Positions 22,601 through 31,952 are shown, counted from the stretch's first letter. The stretch is 64,000 nt of DNA from Gilliamella apis (GCF_030758615.1 NZ_CP132381.1:1-64000), one strand, 5' to 3'. Program-made: numbers and translations. Notes: generated by a model from the sequence alone, not told the origin.

Positions 22601-22707
22601 TTATCTTTCCAATCTATTTTCAATGCAAAATCAAGAAATTGAATTCCACTATTCATGATCAGTGTAACTTCTTGACCATAGTTGCGTATTTCTGGAAGCA
22701 TATACAA
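19675..22707 (-). CDS. srfB: SrfB family actin/Hsp70-like ATPase
   Basis: The 1010 residues belong to the SrfB family (Pfam Virulence protein SrfB). All three nucleotide-binding elements of the actin/Hsp70 fold are visible: phosphate-1 DVGNSRTCGILIE (262-274), phosphate-2 DIGGGTTDLVI (580-590) and the adenosine loop LLLTGRPSRLPG (about 784-795). Residues 1-250 form an extra N-terminal domain, and about 200 residues follow the ATPase core. There is no signal peptide or membrane helix. It lies 2 bp after srfA and overlaps srfC by 4 nt. With SrfC it makes an actin-like/dynamin-like pair acting probably at the membrane anchored by SrfA, an inference from gene order. Confidence 0.92.
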   Translation of the reverse strand: MYMLPEIRNYGQEVTLIMNSGIQFLDFALKIDWKDNQWRSKVNGCFIDPSESGALVRLIEDIDNGKFFAPDNLSFAVTPTQEISVEQSLKLYDGIWLPIPILRSIPPERFDKGPHNWSRVRIVNIPEGEDPDGNTHRITFAFDTKIFTNMQDVAYLAPTENDVKTGAVFSLAHRSDQVSWYLEQKWITSWLIDLFQELAPQAERLKVHKDDINLEIANKAYYGHYLNILNLLADSLQLPKIKIVSNNRDDVIKSIPVDMILDVGNSRTCGILIEDHVQDKDSLNRRYELEIRDLTQPEHIYNEPFESRVEFAQTFFGKEHFSLQSGRRDTFRWPSIVRVGKEASRLASRREGNEGATGLSSPKRYLWDQEKYEQGWRFNSHYVKSDHEPFATAEPFSSLINEYGEALHILSNEIEEEFDRKMPVFHPKYSRSSLMTFMLCEVLMHALMQINSVAQRNKLEHARTPRNLRSIILTIPPAMPKPEQAIFKSCVYQAIGLVWKSLGWDNSDDNIDFSNPEQLKSIWPNIPEVYIQWDEATCGQVVYLFNETQNNYNGRSEEFIASMVRPDKTNKQKLTIATVDIGGGTTDLVINDYELDYGANKQLNSSNAYLVPTQRFRDGFKVAGDDILLDIIQDTVLTSLTNGLKQVGLVDPNPILSTIIGSQQVSIQDAVLRQQLTLQLFTPVGLQVLKLYELYEPLHAEKHVYNMTFGELLQNNVMTDNVLNFINEPVRRALNNPEFSVLDLNVEINLKRIHHLFIRGDYYNICKTFDALSEIISCYQCDVLLLTGRPSRLPGVQSYFRSRLSIPAGRVLPLHGYYTGGWYPFHKQERIDDPKTTAAVGAMLCFLSKNLRLANFYFRSANMELYSTVKYIGLLDNLNMIKKENIYYQDIDLDNPDYDFPEVSFEIRGTTRLGFKQLEIDRWPASPIYILTIENSDVAKRLSAEGVVLEVTLGIKNRQKTVENFYIKDVKASDGRACSKTKDIKLSLNTMVNSGLISTQYWLDSGMIKR

Positions 22708-22709
22708 TC

Positions 22710-24323
22710 CTATTGTTTTTTCATCGTAATTGGGAACGAAGTCCCGTTATCATAAATTCCCTGACAATCAGCTTGATTGTCTTTACCTGATTTACACTGA
22801 ATTTTAGGTAATTGATATTTAGTATTATCACTGCAAATGGCTTCAGAATTGCCAGTAATATTTAAATTAGAATTCTGGATCCCAGTACCCACGTTACCAA
22901 CACATTTAACACCATCACTGCGAGTAACCGTTACTTCACCATTGCCTTGATTAAAATTATAACTTAACTGCAATGGCTTACCTGTTGCTTTATCTTGAAT
23001 ACCAGCACCAACTGACCATTGACCATTTAAGAAATTCGTTGATCCCTGTTTTAACACGTCAGCAGGTAAGGCTAAATTATTTGCTTGGCTAGCATTTACA
23101 TTAGGTTGATTACCTTGATCAGAATTACTATTCGTTACGTCAGATTTACTATCTAAATTAGGTGTTGGAGGTACTTGTCCATTTTGATTATCTTTTTTAT
23201 CATCAGATGGATTTGTATTACTGCCTTTATCATCTTTATCAACCTGATTTCCCTGTTCACCTTGCTCTCCATTATTTCCTTTATCATCAGGTGAAGACGT
23301 AGGTTGTGGTTGATCTGTAACACCATCTGGATTTACATTATTAGCCATTCCTTGATCTGGTGCGGTAGCTGCCGAATTATCTACTACAGCTGGATCTGTA
23401 GCAATACCATTAACAGGTAGTGCGTTAGGATCTACTGCAACTTTTCCATTTGGTACTACGCCATTAACGATAGTAACAGGTTTATTATTAACCTCTTTGA
23501 TTTCTGGCTCAGGCTCTTTTTTCTCTTGTTTGTCCTCTTTATCATTTACAACTGTTGGCTCAGGAATATCAACTTTATCATCTAATGATATTTTGGGATC
23601 GATAGATATACTTGGGTTCCAGCTACAACCTTTTAACCAAAAAATTGCTAATAATAGTAGTAATAACAAAGGTAATAATCCTAACAACCATATCCACCAG
23701 CGCTTCCACCAAGGTTTTTTAACAATAACAGGGGCTTGTACTGGAGCAGTGGCTGCAACCTTTGGAGCAGCTTTTCGAAATGCTTCTAAACAGTAGAAAG
23801 GTGAAGTTGCTTGTGGCGTCTGAGGGTTAACAAATCCCCAAAAAGTGATAACAGGTTTACCATTAACAATATAAACAAATTGATTGCTAGGGAAACGTAT
23901 CGCCATCAAATTCGGTTCAAGACTATTTTCGTTTTGTTTTGGATCGTAAATCAATCGACTAAAAAGTAATTGATCGCCTTCTAGATTAGGATTACTAGCT
24001 AATTTTTGGCCTAACTCAATAACTTTACTTTCGAATTCTTTCAGTAAGCCTAATGCAGACTTTTGTTCATCTTCACTAGCTGAAGTCCACGGGATAATAT
24101 CATATTGACCATCAGGTTGTTCTGAGTCGAAGGGAATGTACCAATCAACAATATTACCTTGATCATTACGTTGAGGTATCGCTAAACAATCAGAGTATTG
24201 GCGACCTAATTTAACTCGAAACATTTCACGAATTTGCGAAGCGACAAGATAAGCAGCTTTACCGTCATGTCCGAGCATTTTAAAATCTTTAATATCGCCA
24301 CTGCGCAATAATGTATTTGCCAT
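22710..24323 (-). CDS. srfA: SrfA family membrane-anchored protein
   Basis: The 537 residues open the srf array. A cytoplasmic domain (1-200) contains YIVNGKPVITFWGF. A basic-aromatic segment KPWWKRWW leads into one membrane helix (about 210-231). A long Asp/Pro/Asn/Gln-rich periplasmic linker (about 245-430) follows, and a C-terminal domain of about 105 residues has four cysteines, likely disulfide-bonded. The name rests on linkage to srfB and srfC and on the known srfABC order; sequence conservation of SrfA is modest. The helix-plus-motif arrangement is shared with the two vWA proteins at the other end of the array. Confidence 0.82.
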   Translation of the reverse strand: MANTLLRSGDIKDFKMLGHDGKAAYLVASQIREMFRVKLGRQYSDCLAIPQRNDQGNIVDWYIPFDSEQPDGQYDIIPWTSASEDEQKSALGLLKEFESKVIELGQKLASNPNLEGDQLLFSRLIYDPKQNENSLEPNLMAIRFPSNQFVYIVNGKPVITFWGFVNPQTPQATSPFYCLEAFRKAAPKVAATAPVQAPVIVKKPWWKRWWIWLLGLLPLLLLLLLAIFWLKGCSWNPSISIDPKISLDDKVDIPEPTVVNDKEDKQEKKEPEPEIKEVNNKPVTIVNGVVPNGKVAVDPNALPVNGIATDPAVVDNSAATAPDQGMANNVNPDGVTDQPQPTSSPDDKGNNGEQGEQGNQVDKDDKGSNTNPSDDKKDNQNGQVPPTPNLDSKSDVTNSNSDQGNQPNVNASQANNLALPADVLKQGSTNFLNGQWSVGAGIQDKATGKPLQLSYNFNQGNGEVTVTRSDGVKCVGNVGTGIQNSNLNITGNSEAICSDNTKYQLPKIQCKSGKDNQADCQGIYDNGTSFPITMKKQ

Positions 24324-24383
24324 ATATCCTGATATTCCTTTATTTTAATTATATTTTTTATAATTATTATTTGTATTAAATCA

Positions 24384-24419
24384 ATTCTATCAAAAAAACT
24401 AGGTTATTGTCATTGTCAA
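24384..24419 (-). promoter_or_regulatory. Candidate sigma70 promoter for srfABC
   Basis: On the minus strand a -10-like TAGAAT (24384-24389) is preceded by ATGACA (24408-24413, 18-bp spacing) and a further TTGACA (24414-24419, 24-bp spacing, too far). It lies 60-95 bp upstream of the srfA start in a 241-bp AT-rich gap. That gap holds no other gene and also contains a small AAATTGA/TCAATTT hairpin at 24518-24535 near the gss 3' end. In such AT-rich DNA chance matches are common. Confidence 0.35.
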
Positions 24420-24564
24420 TCAAATAGATATAATATTTTTAGTTATTTTTAATAAGATAAAGATAACTTAATTAGCTATGTTTAATTAAATAACAAAACT
24501 CACCATCTGTCATTGATAAATTGAACGATCAATTTGACAAATTATGCTTAAAAAACCCCTTTCC

Positions 24565-26457
24565 TCAACTTTTTTTGTAAAGTTGTTTAATAAATTCTTC
24601 ATCAGTTAATACTCGTAAAGGCTGCATATCACTTTCCCCTCTTATAACTAAAGAGGGATCCGAACGTAAACAAGCACCGCCATAATGGCCACCAACAGTA
24701 AATGTACAAATTTGTAAATAACGATCATCAACTTTAGGTAAACACCATAGCTCTTGATAAATGTTTTCTTGTTTAGCAAATCGGCCAACCGTTTTATCCA
24801 ATATTTGCTCATGACAACCAACTAACTCTATATCGCTACCTCTACGCCCAGCAATCGGTTTAATTGCGTAACCTTTTTTAATTAAATTGTCATTGAGTTC
24901 AAATGAAGATTCAAGTAAATAGCGGTGGTTAGGAAATAATGACCATAGCACTGGCAAAATAGCTTTATTACTTGGAATCACCGTCCATAAAGGCTCAAAA
25001 ACCGATACCTCAGGTCGAAGTAATACATCTATTAATCTAACCGAATTTTCCGGATGCCATGTTCTAATTGGTAACCCTGCCACTTGAGCTTCACTTTCTT
25101 GGCGAAGTTGTTCAAGTACAGTTTCCCATGCCCAAGTCTTCCATACACAGGTGACCTGGCGTTGCTCATCATCTACTAATCGTCCTCGTTTATCCCAACT
25201 GAGTCCCGATAGTCCGCGTAAAATTTTGCTTTCAAATCCGGCTTGAGTTAGTGCTTTTTGCATAAATAATGCATGATAGTTTTCTTCACTATCATTATCT
25301 TGCATGATATGTACAAACGCTTTTGCATCACTATGTTTCCAACAGTCGGCTAATGCATTAAGTAAACCCGCACTAGGATTAACACCAGCATTTAATTCGG
25401 CTTGTATTGCCCAACTTTGCAAAATTTGCCCTGCTTCGGTATGGCATGAGGCTGAATCAGCATTATATTCATAAACTTTAAAGCCCCTTTCATCCATACA
25501 AAAATCTAACCGTCCGGTGATCATCTGATAACGGCGTTGTTGCCATGATAATCTAAGCCGTGGCCAAAGAATTTCAGGAATATTGAAATTACACAATAAA
25601 TTATCATTTTTTAAAACTTTATCGGTAGCATGCAAATACATCAAATGAAGTTCGTTTGTTGCACGAATAAGCTCCAGCTCAGCGCTTTCCGAAATAGTAA
25701 AATAACGATACTGATCATCATGGCTGATGGCGTGTCCAGTTGCTGACACATAGGCACTTTCTAATGTATCACTTTCGTTCAACCATTTCTTATCAAATTG
25801 ACCATGATTTTCGATATGGACACTATGAATATCAAGTAAATGCTTAGCAACATTCGGTTGTGGTAAGCTATGAAGAGTATTCTCAGTTTGAATCATCCAG
25901 CCTAAAATTTTGGTATCATCGAAAGTATCGTGTAAATAGTAGCCATCATTGGATACCGTCATTTTTAATTCTCGAGTCCATTGTTGACCAATGGGGAGCC
26001 GAGTATGGACAACATTTTGTTCGGCAATTCTAATTTTATTATCAAAAACTTCAGTAATAATCGCTACATGGCCTGTCCTATCGAACATACCGCCATCATC
26101 CCATATTAACAATGCTCCCGCTTCTGGCATTTTTTTGCTACCATTAGCAAATGCTTGCAATGGTAAAATGGCTTCATTAATCACTTGACGAAGAAATCTT
26201 AATGAAAATATTTCATGTGCCATACCGACATCGGTAAAGACTATCCCATAATTTAGAAATAAAAATCTTCTAGCAAATTCGACACATTGCCACTTATAAC
26301 CCATATACTCATGACCTGAATAACTTCGAAATGATGCATCATTAGGGTATTGTTCAGGATCCAATGTTTCATAATCAGAAGAGTAAATAGCAACACCACC
26401 CGGCGCATAGCCAAGTAATGTACCAAAAGGTTCTTTGTTAGCTGATTGGGATAACAT
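24565..26457 (-). CDS. gss: Bifunctional glutathionylspermidine amidase/synthetase
   Basis: The enzyme makes glutathionylspermidine from glutathione, spermidine and ATP, and hydrolyses it again; the conjugate guards protein thiols under stress. Its 630 residues (E. coli 619) align throughout. The N-terminal CHAP-type amidase has catalytic Cys58 in YKWQCVEFARRFLFLNYG and the His in GHVAIITE. The C-terminal ATP-grasp synthetase contains MDERGFKVYEYNADSASCHTEAG and ends with FTVGGHYGGACLRSDPSLVI. It stands alone, divergent from ybeD and upstream of srfA on the same strand with a 241-bp gap. Confidence 0.97.
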   Translation of the reverse strand: MLSQSANKEPFGTLLGYAPGGVAIYSSDYETLDPEQYPNDASFRSYSGHEYMGYKWQCVEFARRFLFLNYGIVFTDVGMAHEIFSLRFLRQVINEAILPLQAFANGSKKMPEAGALLIWDDGGMFDRTGHVAIITEVFDNKIRIAEQNVVHTRLPIGQQWTRELKMTVSNDGYYLHDTFDDTKILGWMIQTENTLHSLPQPNVAKHLLDIHSVHIENHGQFDKKWLNESDTLESAYVSATGHAISHDDQYRYFTISESAELELIRATNELHLMYLHATDKVLKNDNLLCNFNIPEILWPRLRLSWQQRRYQMITGRLDFCMDERGFKVYEYNADSASCHTEAGQILQSWAIQAELNAGVNPSAGLLNALADCWKHSDAKAFVHIMQDNDSEENYHALFMQKALTQAGFESKILRGLSGLSWDKRGRLVDDEQRQVTCVWKTWAWETVLEQLRQESEAQVAGLPIRTWHPENSVRLIDVLLRPEVSVFEPLWTVIPSNKAILPVLWSLFPNHRYLLESSFELNDNLIKKGYAIKPIAGRRGSDIELVGCHEQILDKTVGRFAKQENIYQELWCLPKVDDRYLQICTFTVGGHYGGACLRSDPSLVIRGESDMQPLRVLTDEEFIKQLYKKS

Positions 26458-26645
26458 GTTATTTTAGCCTTTTAAAATAATAGTAAGGTAGGTTTTACTA
26501 AGCTATGTTAGAATTTGACTATCATAGATCAAATTATAGGCTTTAAAAAGTAATGTTTATTATTCTGAACTTGAAGAATAATAAACTGACTATATATATG
26601 CAATATATTTAATAGCTATACTGATAAAACGAGAAAAAGACTATT

Positions 26646-26912
26646 ATGCAACAAACAAAATTAAATGAATTATTAGATTTCCCTTGTTCTTTCACTTATA
26701 AAGTAATGGGTGAAGCAAAACCAGAATTAGTTGATAAAGTTGTATCCGTGATTCAACGTCATGCACCAGGGGATTATACGCCGTCGATCAAACCAAGTAG
26801 TAAAGGTAATTATCATTCAGTATCCATTACCATTAATGCAACCCATATTGATCAGGTAGAAAATCTATACAAAGAATTAGGTGAAATCGATATCGTAAGA
26901 ATGGTTTTATAA
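26646..26912 (+). CDS. ybeD: DUF493 family protein YbeD
   Basis: The 88 residues align almost without gaps to E. coli YbeD (87 residues), sharing [38 protein letters not shown] and the terminal IDIVRMVL. The fold is a small ferredoxin-like alpha/beta domain related to regulatory ACT-type modules. Its biochemical role is unsettled. In E. coli it lies near dacA and lipB; here it stands alone between gss and metY. Confidence 0.95.
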   Translation: MQQTKLNELLDFPCSFTYKVMGEAKPELVDKVVSVIQRHAPGDYTPSIKPSSKGNYHSVSITINATHIDQVENLYKELGEIDIVRMVL

Positions 26913-26946
26913 TTCTTTACTTTTTAGTAATTCTTTGCACAAAATA

Positions 26947-26987
26947 AGAGCCTTATAGTTGAAAAATAGTTATAAATATGAGGCTCT
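26947..26987 (+). promoter_or_regulatory. Leader hairpin sequestering the metY ribosome-binding site
   Basis: Arms at 26947-26957 and 26977-26987 form an 11-bp stem (AGAGCCTTATA with TATGAGGCTCT, one G-U pair) around a 19-nt AT-rich loop. The right arm contains the GAGG Shine-Dalgarno (26980-26983), and the metY ATG begins 3 nt after the stem. No T-run follows, so this looks like a translational switch or stability element and not a terminator. No known S-adenosylmethionine riboswitch or MetJ box was recognised nearby. Confidence 0.5.
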
Positions 26988-26990
26988 AAC

Positions 26991-28268
26991 ATGAAACCAG
27001 AAACGATTGCTTTACACGCAGGCTATACCCCTGAACCAACAACCCATGCCGTCGCTGTTCCGATCTATCAAACCACATCTTATGCATTCGATGATACCCA
27101 ACATGGCGCCGATTTATTTGATTTAAAAGTTGCTGGAAACATCTATACACGGATAACCAATCCAACTAATGCTGTACTTGAAGCGCGTATTGCCGCACTA
27201 GAAGGCGGTATAGGAGCATTAGCGGTAGCTTCTGGAATGGCAGCAATTACTTATGCTATACAAGCCATTACATTTGCTGGTGAAAATATTGTATCGGTTT
27301 CCAAACTCTATGGTGGCACCTATAACTTATTGGCTCATACCCTGCCTAATTTCGGTATCACAACAAAGTTTGCACCACACAATGATTTAAATGCGATTGA
27401 AAAGCAAATTGATGACAAAACTAAAGCCATTTACTGTGAAAGTATCGGTAATCCAGCAGGTAATATTGTTGATTTATCAGTACTGGCTGATATTGCCCAT
27501 CGCCATGGTATACCGCTAATTGTTGATAATACAGTTGCCAGCCCTGCGCTTTGCCGACCATTTGAATTTGGAGCTGATATAGTAGTACATTCATTAACTA
27601 AATATATTGGTGGGCATGGTAATAGCTTAGGCGGAATGATTGTTGACTCAGGTAAATTTCCTTGGAAAGATCATGCAGATAAGTATCCAATGCTCAATCA
27701 ACCTGATCCTTCTTATCATGGTGTTTCATATACTGAAAGCTTTGGAGACGCAGCTTATATTGCTCGTTGCCGAGTAATACCACTGCGTAACATGGGAGCA
27801 GCTTTATCACCATTTAATACTTTTTTATTACTACAAGGTCTTGAAACACTCTCTTTACGCATTGAGCGACACTGCCAGAATACGATTAAAGTAGCCAATT
27901 ATTTGGCTTCACATCCTCAAGTTGAATGGGTCAATTATGCAGGTCTGGCTAATCATCCTGAGCATCATTTAGCGGTAAAACAGATGGACAATGGTTTACC
28001 TGCTGGTATTTTATCCTTTGGTATCAAAGGAGGTAAACAAGCTGGAGCCAAATTTATCGATGCTTTAAAATTGATTATCCGTTTAGTTAATATCGGTGAT
28101 ACCCGTTCATTAGCTTGTCATCCAGCATCAACTACCCATCGACAACTTAATGATGAGGAATTGCAAAAGGCTGGAGTAAGTCAAGAAATGATACGCCTCT
28201 CAATTGGTATTGAACATATTGATGATATTATTGCTGATTTAGAACAAGCGCTTAACTTAGCGAAATAA
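26991..28268 (+). CDS. metY: O-acetylhomoserine sulfhydrylase (PLP enzyme)
   Basis: The enzyme condenses O-acetylhomoserine with sulfide to give homocysteine, a direct-sulfhydrylation route to methionine absent from E. coli K-12. Its 425 residues are typical of the MetY branch of the Cys/Met gamma-family. Features are the N-terminal [21 protein letters not shown], the SGMAAI loop and the PLP lysine K204 in [11 protein letters not shown]. The MetY-typical insertion ([13 protein letters not shown]) and the C-terminal [13 protein letters not shown] are also present. Sulfide made by the nitrite/siroheme-linked pathways of the cell would be the co-substrate, an inference. It is monocistronic, preceded by an SD-masking hairpin and followed by a terminator. 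Confidence 0.93.
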   Translation: MKPETIALHAGYTPEPTTHAVAVPIYQTTSYAFDDTQHGADLFDLKVAGNIYTRITNPTNAVLEARIAALEGGIGALAVASGMAAITYAIQAITFAGENIVSVSKLYGGTYNLLAHTLPNFGITTKFAPHNDLNAIEKQIDDKTKAIYCESIGNPAGNIVDLSVLADIAHRHGIPLIVDNTVASPALCRPFEFGADIVVHSLTKYIGGHGNSLGGMIVDSGKFPWKDHADKYPMLNQPDPSYHGVSYTESFGDAAYIARCRVIPLRNMGAALSPFNTFLLLQGLETLSLRIERHCQNTIKVANYLASHPQVEWVNYAGLANHPEHHLAVKQMDNGLPAGILSFGIKGGKQAGAKFIDALKLIIRLVNIGDTRSLACHPASTTHRQLNDEELQKAGVSQEMIRLSIGIEHIDDIIADLEQALNLAK

Positions 28269-28283
28269 TTGATTGGTTAAGAT

Positions 28284-28310
28284 GAGGGATGAAAAAGTCT
28301 ATCATCCCTC
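28284..28310. terminator. Terminator hairpin between convergent metY and adk
   Basis: A perfect 9-bp stem GAGGGATGA/TCATCCCTC (28284-28292, 28302-28310) with a 9-nt loop lies 15 bp after the metY stop and 10 bp before the adk stop. The flanking T-runs are weak (TTAAT on plus, TTAAC beyond on minus), so efficiency in either direction is uncertain. Confidence 0.7.
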
Positions 28311-28320
28311 TTAATAGCAA

Positions 28321-29004
<684 letters not shown>

Positions 29005-29256
29005 CTATTCTGGTAAATAATGAAATATCACTTTACTGCTGGAAATTAAGCCATCAGTGTGACAAATATAGTTAATAGCGCCACAGCCTTTAACCATTTG
29101 CGCATTTTGTCGGCAAATTGGGCAAATATACTGTTCTTGATAATGCTGTTGGCAATGAGGACAATCATAATATTGTGGCGAAACAATACTCATTCTATTA
29201 TGACACTTAGGACAAATACCTTCTTGCCCACCATCGATTATTTTTGTTTCTGTCAT
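29005..29256 (-). CDS. yfgJ: Zinc-ribbon protein YfgJ
   Basis: The 83 residues carry three CxxC pairs (CPKC, CPHC, CPIC) and a further CGAINYIC pair, indicating one or two zinc ribbons. The match to E. coli YfgJ (71 residues) rests on the ribbons and on position directly after der, as in E. coli. The function is unknown. Only 3 bp separate it from der, so it is the last gene of the rodZ-to-yfgJ series. Confidence 0.85.
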   Translation of the reverse strand: MTETKIIDGGQEGICPKCHNRMSIVSPQYYDCPHCQQHYQEQYICPICRQNAQMVKGCGAINYICHTDGLISSSKVIFHYLPE

Positions 29257-29259
29257 AAG

Positions 29260-30735
29260 TTATTTACGACCTCGTACATGTTTCATTAAACGACGACGTT
29301 TACGTTGTTGCGAAGCAGTCAAACTATTTTTTCGACCTTCGAATGGATTGGCGCCTTCTTTGAATTGAATTCGTATTGGCGACCCCATAATTTTTAATGA
29401 ACGTCTAAAATAGTTCATTAAATAACGTTTATAAGAATCAGGTAAATCTTCAACTTGATTACCATGAATAACCACAATTGGAGGATTATAACCTCCGGCA
29501 TGGGCATATTTTAATTTAACCCGACGTCCTCTGACCAATGGTGGTTGATGGTCATCTTGTGCCATTTGCATTATTTTAGTTAATAATGCGGTATTAACAC
29601 GGCGTGTAGCGCAATCATATGCTTCTTGAATTGAATCAAATAGGTTTCCTACGCCACTACCATGAAGCGCAGAGATAAAGTGTAAACGAGCAAAATCGAT
29701 AAAATCGAGTCGATCATCTAACGTAGTTTTCACTTGTTCTTTAATATCTTGTGATAATCCATCCCACTTATTAACAGCAATAACCAGTGAGCGCCCACTA
29801 TTAATAATAAAACCAAGCAAAGACAAATCTTGATCAGAAATACCTTCTCGGGCATCAATAACCAAAATTACGACGTTAGCATCTTCTATTGCTTGTAACG
29901 TTTTAATAACCGAAAATTTCTCAACGGTTTCCGTTACCTTACCTCGCTTACGAACACCAGCTGTATCAATCATGATGTATTCACGATCATCTCGTGTCAT
30001 TGGTATATAAATACTGTCACGAGTTGTACCTGGCATATCATAAACTACAACCCTTTCTTCACCTAAAATCCGATTGGTTAGTGTTGACTTACCAACATTT
30101 GGCCTACCAACAATAGCAACTTTTATTGGCTGATTAATCAGCGATTCTGCATCATCTGCGTCATCTTCAAAATCTTCATAAGATTCATCAAGCATCTCAT
30201 TTTGAAGATCTGCTGTTGAAGTATCAATTTTGTCACTTTCAAAATGAAAAATAGGATCTAAAACTGTCTCGATTAGTACGCTGACACCACGACCATGACT
30301 CGCTGCAATCGGATGAATATCACCTAATCCTAAACTATAAAAGTCAGAAATTGCACTATCTGCATCAATACCATCAATTTTATTAGCAACTAAAAACGTT
30401 GCTTTTTGGCGAGATCGAAGATGTTTAGCAATTGCATGATCTGCAGGCATAGCACCGGCTCTCGCATCAACAAGAAAGAGCACAATATCCGCTTCTTCTA
30501 TTGCTTGTAAGGATTGTTCCGCCATAAAGCTTTCAACCCCATCTTCAGTGCCATCAATACCACCAGTATCAATGACTATATATTCATGCCCTTTGATTTC
30601 AGCTCGGCCATACTTACGATCACGAGTTAATCCAGGAAAATCAGCCACTAAGGCGTCTCGAGTTCGAGTTAATCGATTAAATAGAGTCGATTTTCCTACA
30701 TTCGGACGACCAACTAGTGCGACAACAGGTACCAT
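29260..30735 (-). CDS. der: Ribosome-assembly GTPase Der (EngA)
   Basis: Der helps mature the 50S ribosomal subunit and uniquely has two consecutive GTPase domains. The 491 residues (E. coli 490) show [19 protein letters not shown] near the N terminus and a second [19 protein letters not shown]. They are separated by an acidic linker rich in Asp and Glu, with the G3 and G4 elements [17 protein letters not shown] and NKWDG. The C-terminal KH-like domain ends in the basic [14 protein letters not shown]. It lies 18 bp after bamB. Confidence 0.98.
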   Translation of the reverse strand: MVPVVALVGRPNVGKSTLFNRLTRTRDALVADFPGLTRDRKYGRAEIKGHEYIVIDTGGIDGTEDGVESFMAEQSLQAIEEADIVLFLVDARAGAMPADHAIAKHLRSRQKATFLVANKIDGIDADSAISDFYSLGLGDIHPIAASHGRGVSVLIETVLDPIFHFESDKIDTSTADLQNEMLDESYEDFEDDADDAESLINQPIKVAIVGRPNVGKSTLTNRILGEERVVVYDMPGTTRDSIYIPMTRDDREYIMIDTAGVRKRGKVTETVEKFSVIKTLQAIEDANVVILVIDAREGISDQDLSLLGFIINSGRSLVIAVNKWDGLSQDIKEQVKTTLDDRLDFIDFARLHFISALHGSGVGNLFDSIQEAYDCATRRVNTALLTKIMQMAQDDHQPPLVRGRRVKLKYAHAGGYNPPIVVIHGNQVEDLPDSYKRYLMNYFRRSLKIMGSPIRIQFKEGANPFEGRKNSLTASQQRKRRRLMKHVRGRK

Positions 30736-30753
30736 ATTTATTCTCTAATTACC

Positions 30754-31926
30754 TTAATTTTTTGCAAATGCGTAAATATCACCATTTTTAGCTTGGACAA
30801 TAATTTTATTATCGACAACTAATGGTTTCGAAATCAATCCACTGCTACTTACTTGTGTTTTTGCAACTACCTCACCATTATCTTTATTTAACCAATAAAG
30901 ATAACCCTCGAAATCACCAACCACAATGTAATTTTGATAAATAACCGGATCGGTTAATTGACGATGTAACAAACCTGTCTGAGTCCAATTCACTGCACCA
31001 CCATTTTTAGTCACAGCTTGAACATTGTCATCTTGATCCACAATGAATAACTGCTGTGAATCAACCGCAAAGCTATGTGTAGATCCCATTTCTTTACGCC
31101 ACACAATTTGACCATTACTTAAGTCAAGTGCAACAACATTACCATTATAGCCAATTGCATAAGCTAAATTACCTTCAATAACTGGGGTTGAATCAACATC
31201 ATTCAATTTGTCAATTTCAGTCGATCCACTTGGTTGAGATATTCGTTGCTGCCAAATAAGTTGTCCATCATTAAGATAGTAAGCATTCACATGACCAGTA
31301 TCATCGCCAAGTATAGCCGCACCATGAGCAATAGTTGGTGTAGAATTACCTCTCAATGAAAGTGTTGGCACTTCAAGCACTACATCCCATACATCTTCAC
31401 CTGTGTTACGATTCAAAGCTTGTAAATTACCACTAGCGGTATGGATTATGACTTTATCATCAGAAGAAACTGGACGAGCAAGTACTTCACCATGTACCGA
31501 TTTTTCCCAAACCACATTACCATCATTACGGTCTAATGCATAAACAACTGCACGTTCGCTACCGACATAAACATATCTATCATCAGCGCTTACACCGCCA
31601 GAAAATAACGCTGTTTTACTGCTAAATAATGTACTTTGTGATAAATTTTTGTCCCATATAGTATGGCCAGTTGATAAATCAATTGCTTTAACTTGCCCAC
31701 TACGGCTAGCAGCATAAATAGCATTATCGTAATTAATCGGCCCCAATAATGAATAAACATTTGTATTGCCTGCTGTGCTATTTCGCCACATTTCTTGAAT
31801 TGGAAATTGGTTATCCACTTTTGGTGAAGGTGAAATCTGGACAATTTCTTCTTCTCCACCAAACAATGAACACCCTGCAAGTGATAACATAAAAACACTC
31901 ATAGACAGACATTTTGATAACTTCAT
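30754..31926 (-). CDS. bamB: Outer membrane assembly lipoprotein BamB
   Basis: BamB is a lipoprotein subunit of the BAM complex that folds beta-barrel outer membrane proteins. The 390 residues (E. coli 392) begin with a lipoprotein signal ending LSLAGC, Cys19. They then form an eight-bladed PQQ-type propeller with repeated motifs such as VYALDRNDGNVVWEKSV and VVALDLSNGQIVWRKEM. It sits between yfgM and der as in E. coli. Confidence 0.97.
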   Translation of the reverse strand: MKLSKCLSMSVFMLSLAGCSLFGGEEEIVQISPSPKVDNQFPIQEMWRNSTAGNTNVYSLLGPINYDNAIYAASRSGQVKAIDLSTGHTIWDKNLSQSTLFSSKTALFSGGVSADDRYVYVGSERAVVYALDRNDGNVVWEKSVHGEVLARPVSSDDKVIIHTASGNLQALNRNTGEDVWDVVLEVPTLSLRGNSTPTIAHGAAILGDDTGHVNAYYLNDGQLIWQQRISQPSGSTEIDKLNDVDSTPVIEGNLAYAIGYNGNVVALDLSNGQIVWRKEMGSTHSFAVDSQQLFIVDQDDNVQAVTKNGGAVNWTQTGLLHRQLTDPVIYQNYIVVGDFEGYLYWLNKDNGEVVAKTQVSSSGLISKPLVVDNKIIVQAKNGDIYAFAKN

Positions 31927-31952
31927 TGTATAGATCCTTATATCAGGATAAA

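Noticed and set aside
6182..24323. Type VI secretion system
   Set aside because: The Tag-like module recalls its regulatory branch, but no sheath, baseplate, membrane-complex, Hcp, VgrG or ClpV gene is present.
6182..24323. Genomic island or prophage
   Set aside because: No integrase, transposase, tRNA flank or direct repeats were seen, and base composition by eye matches the neighbours.
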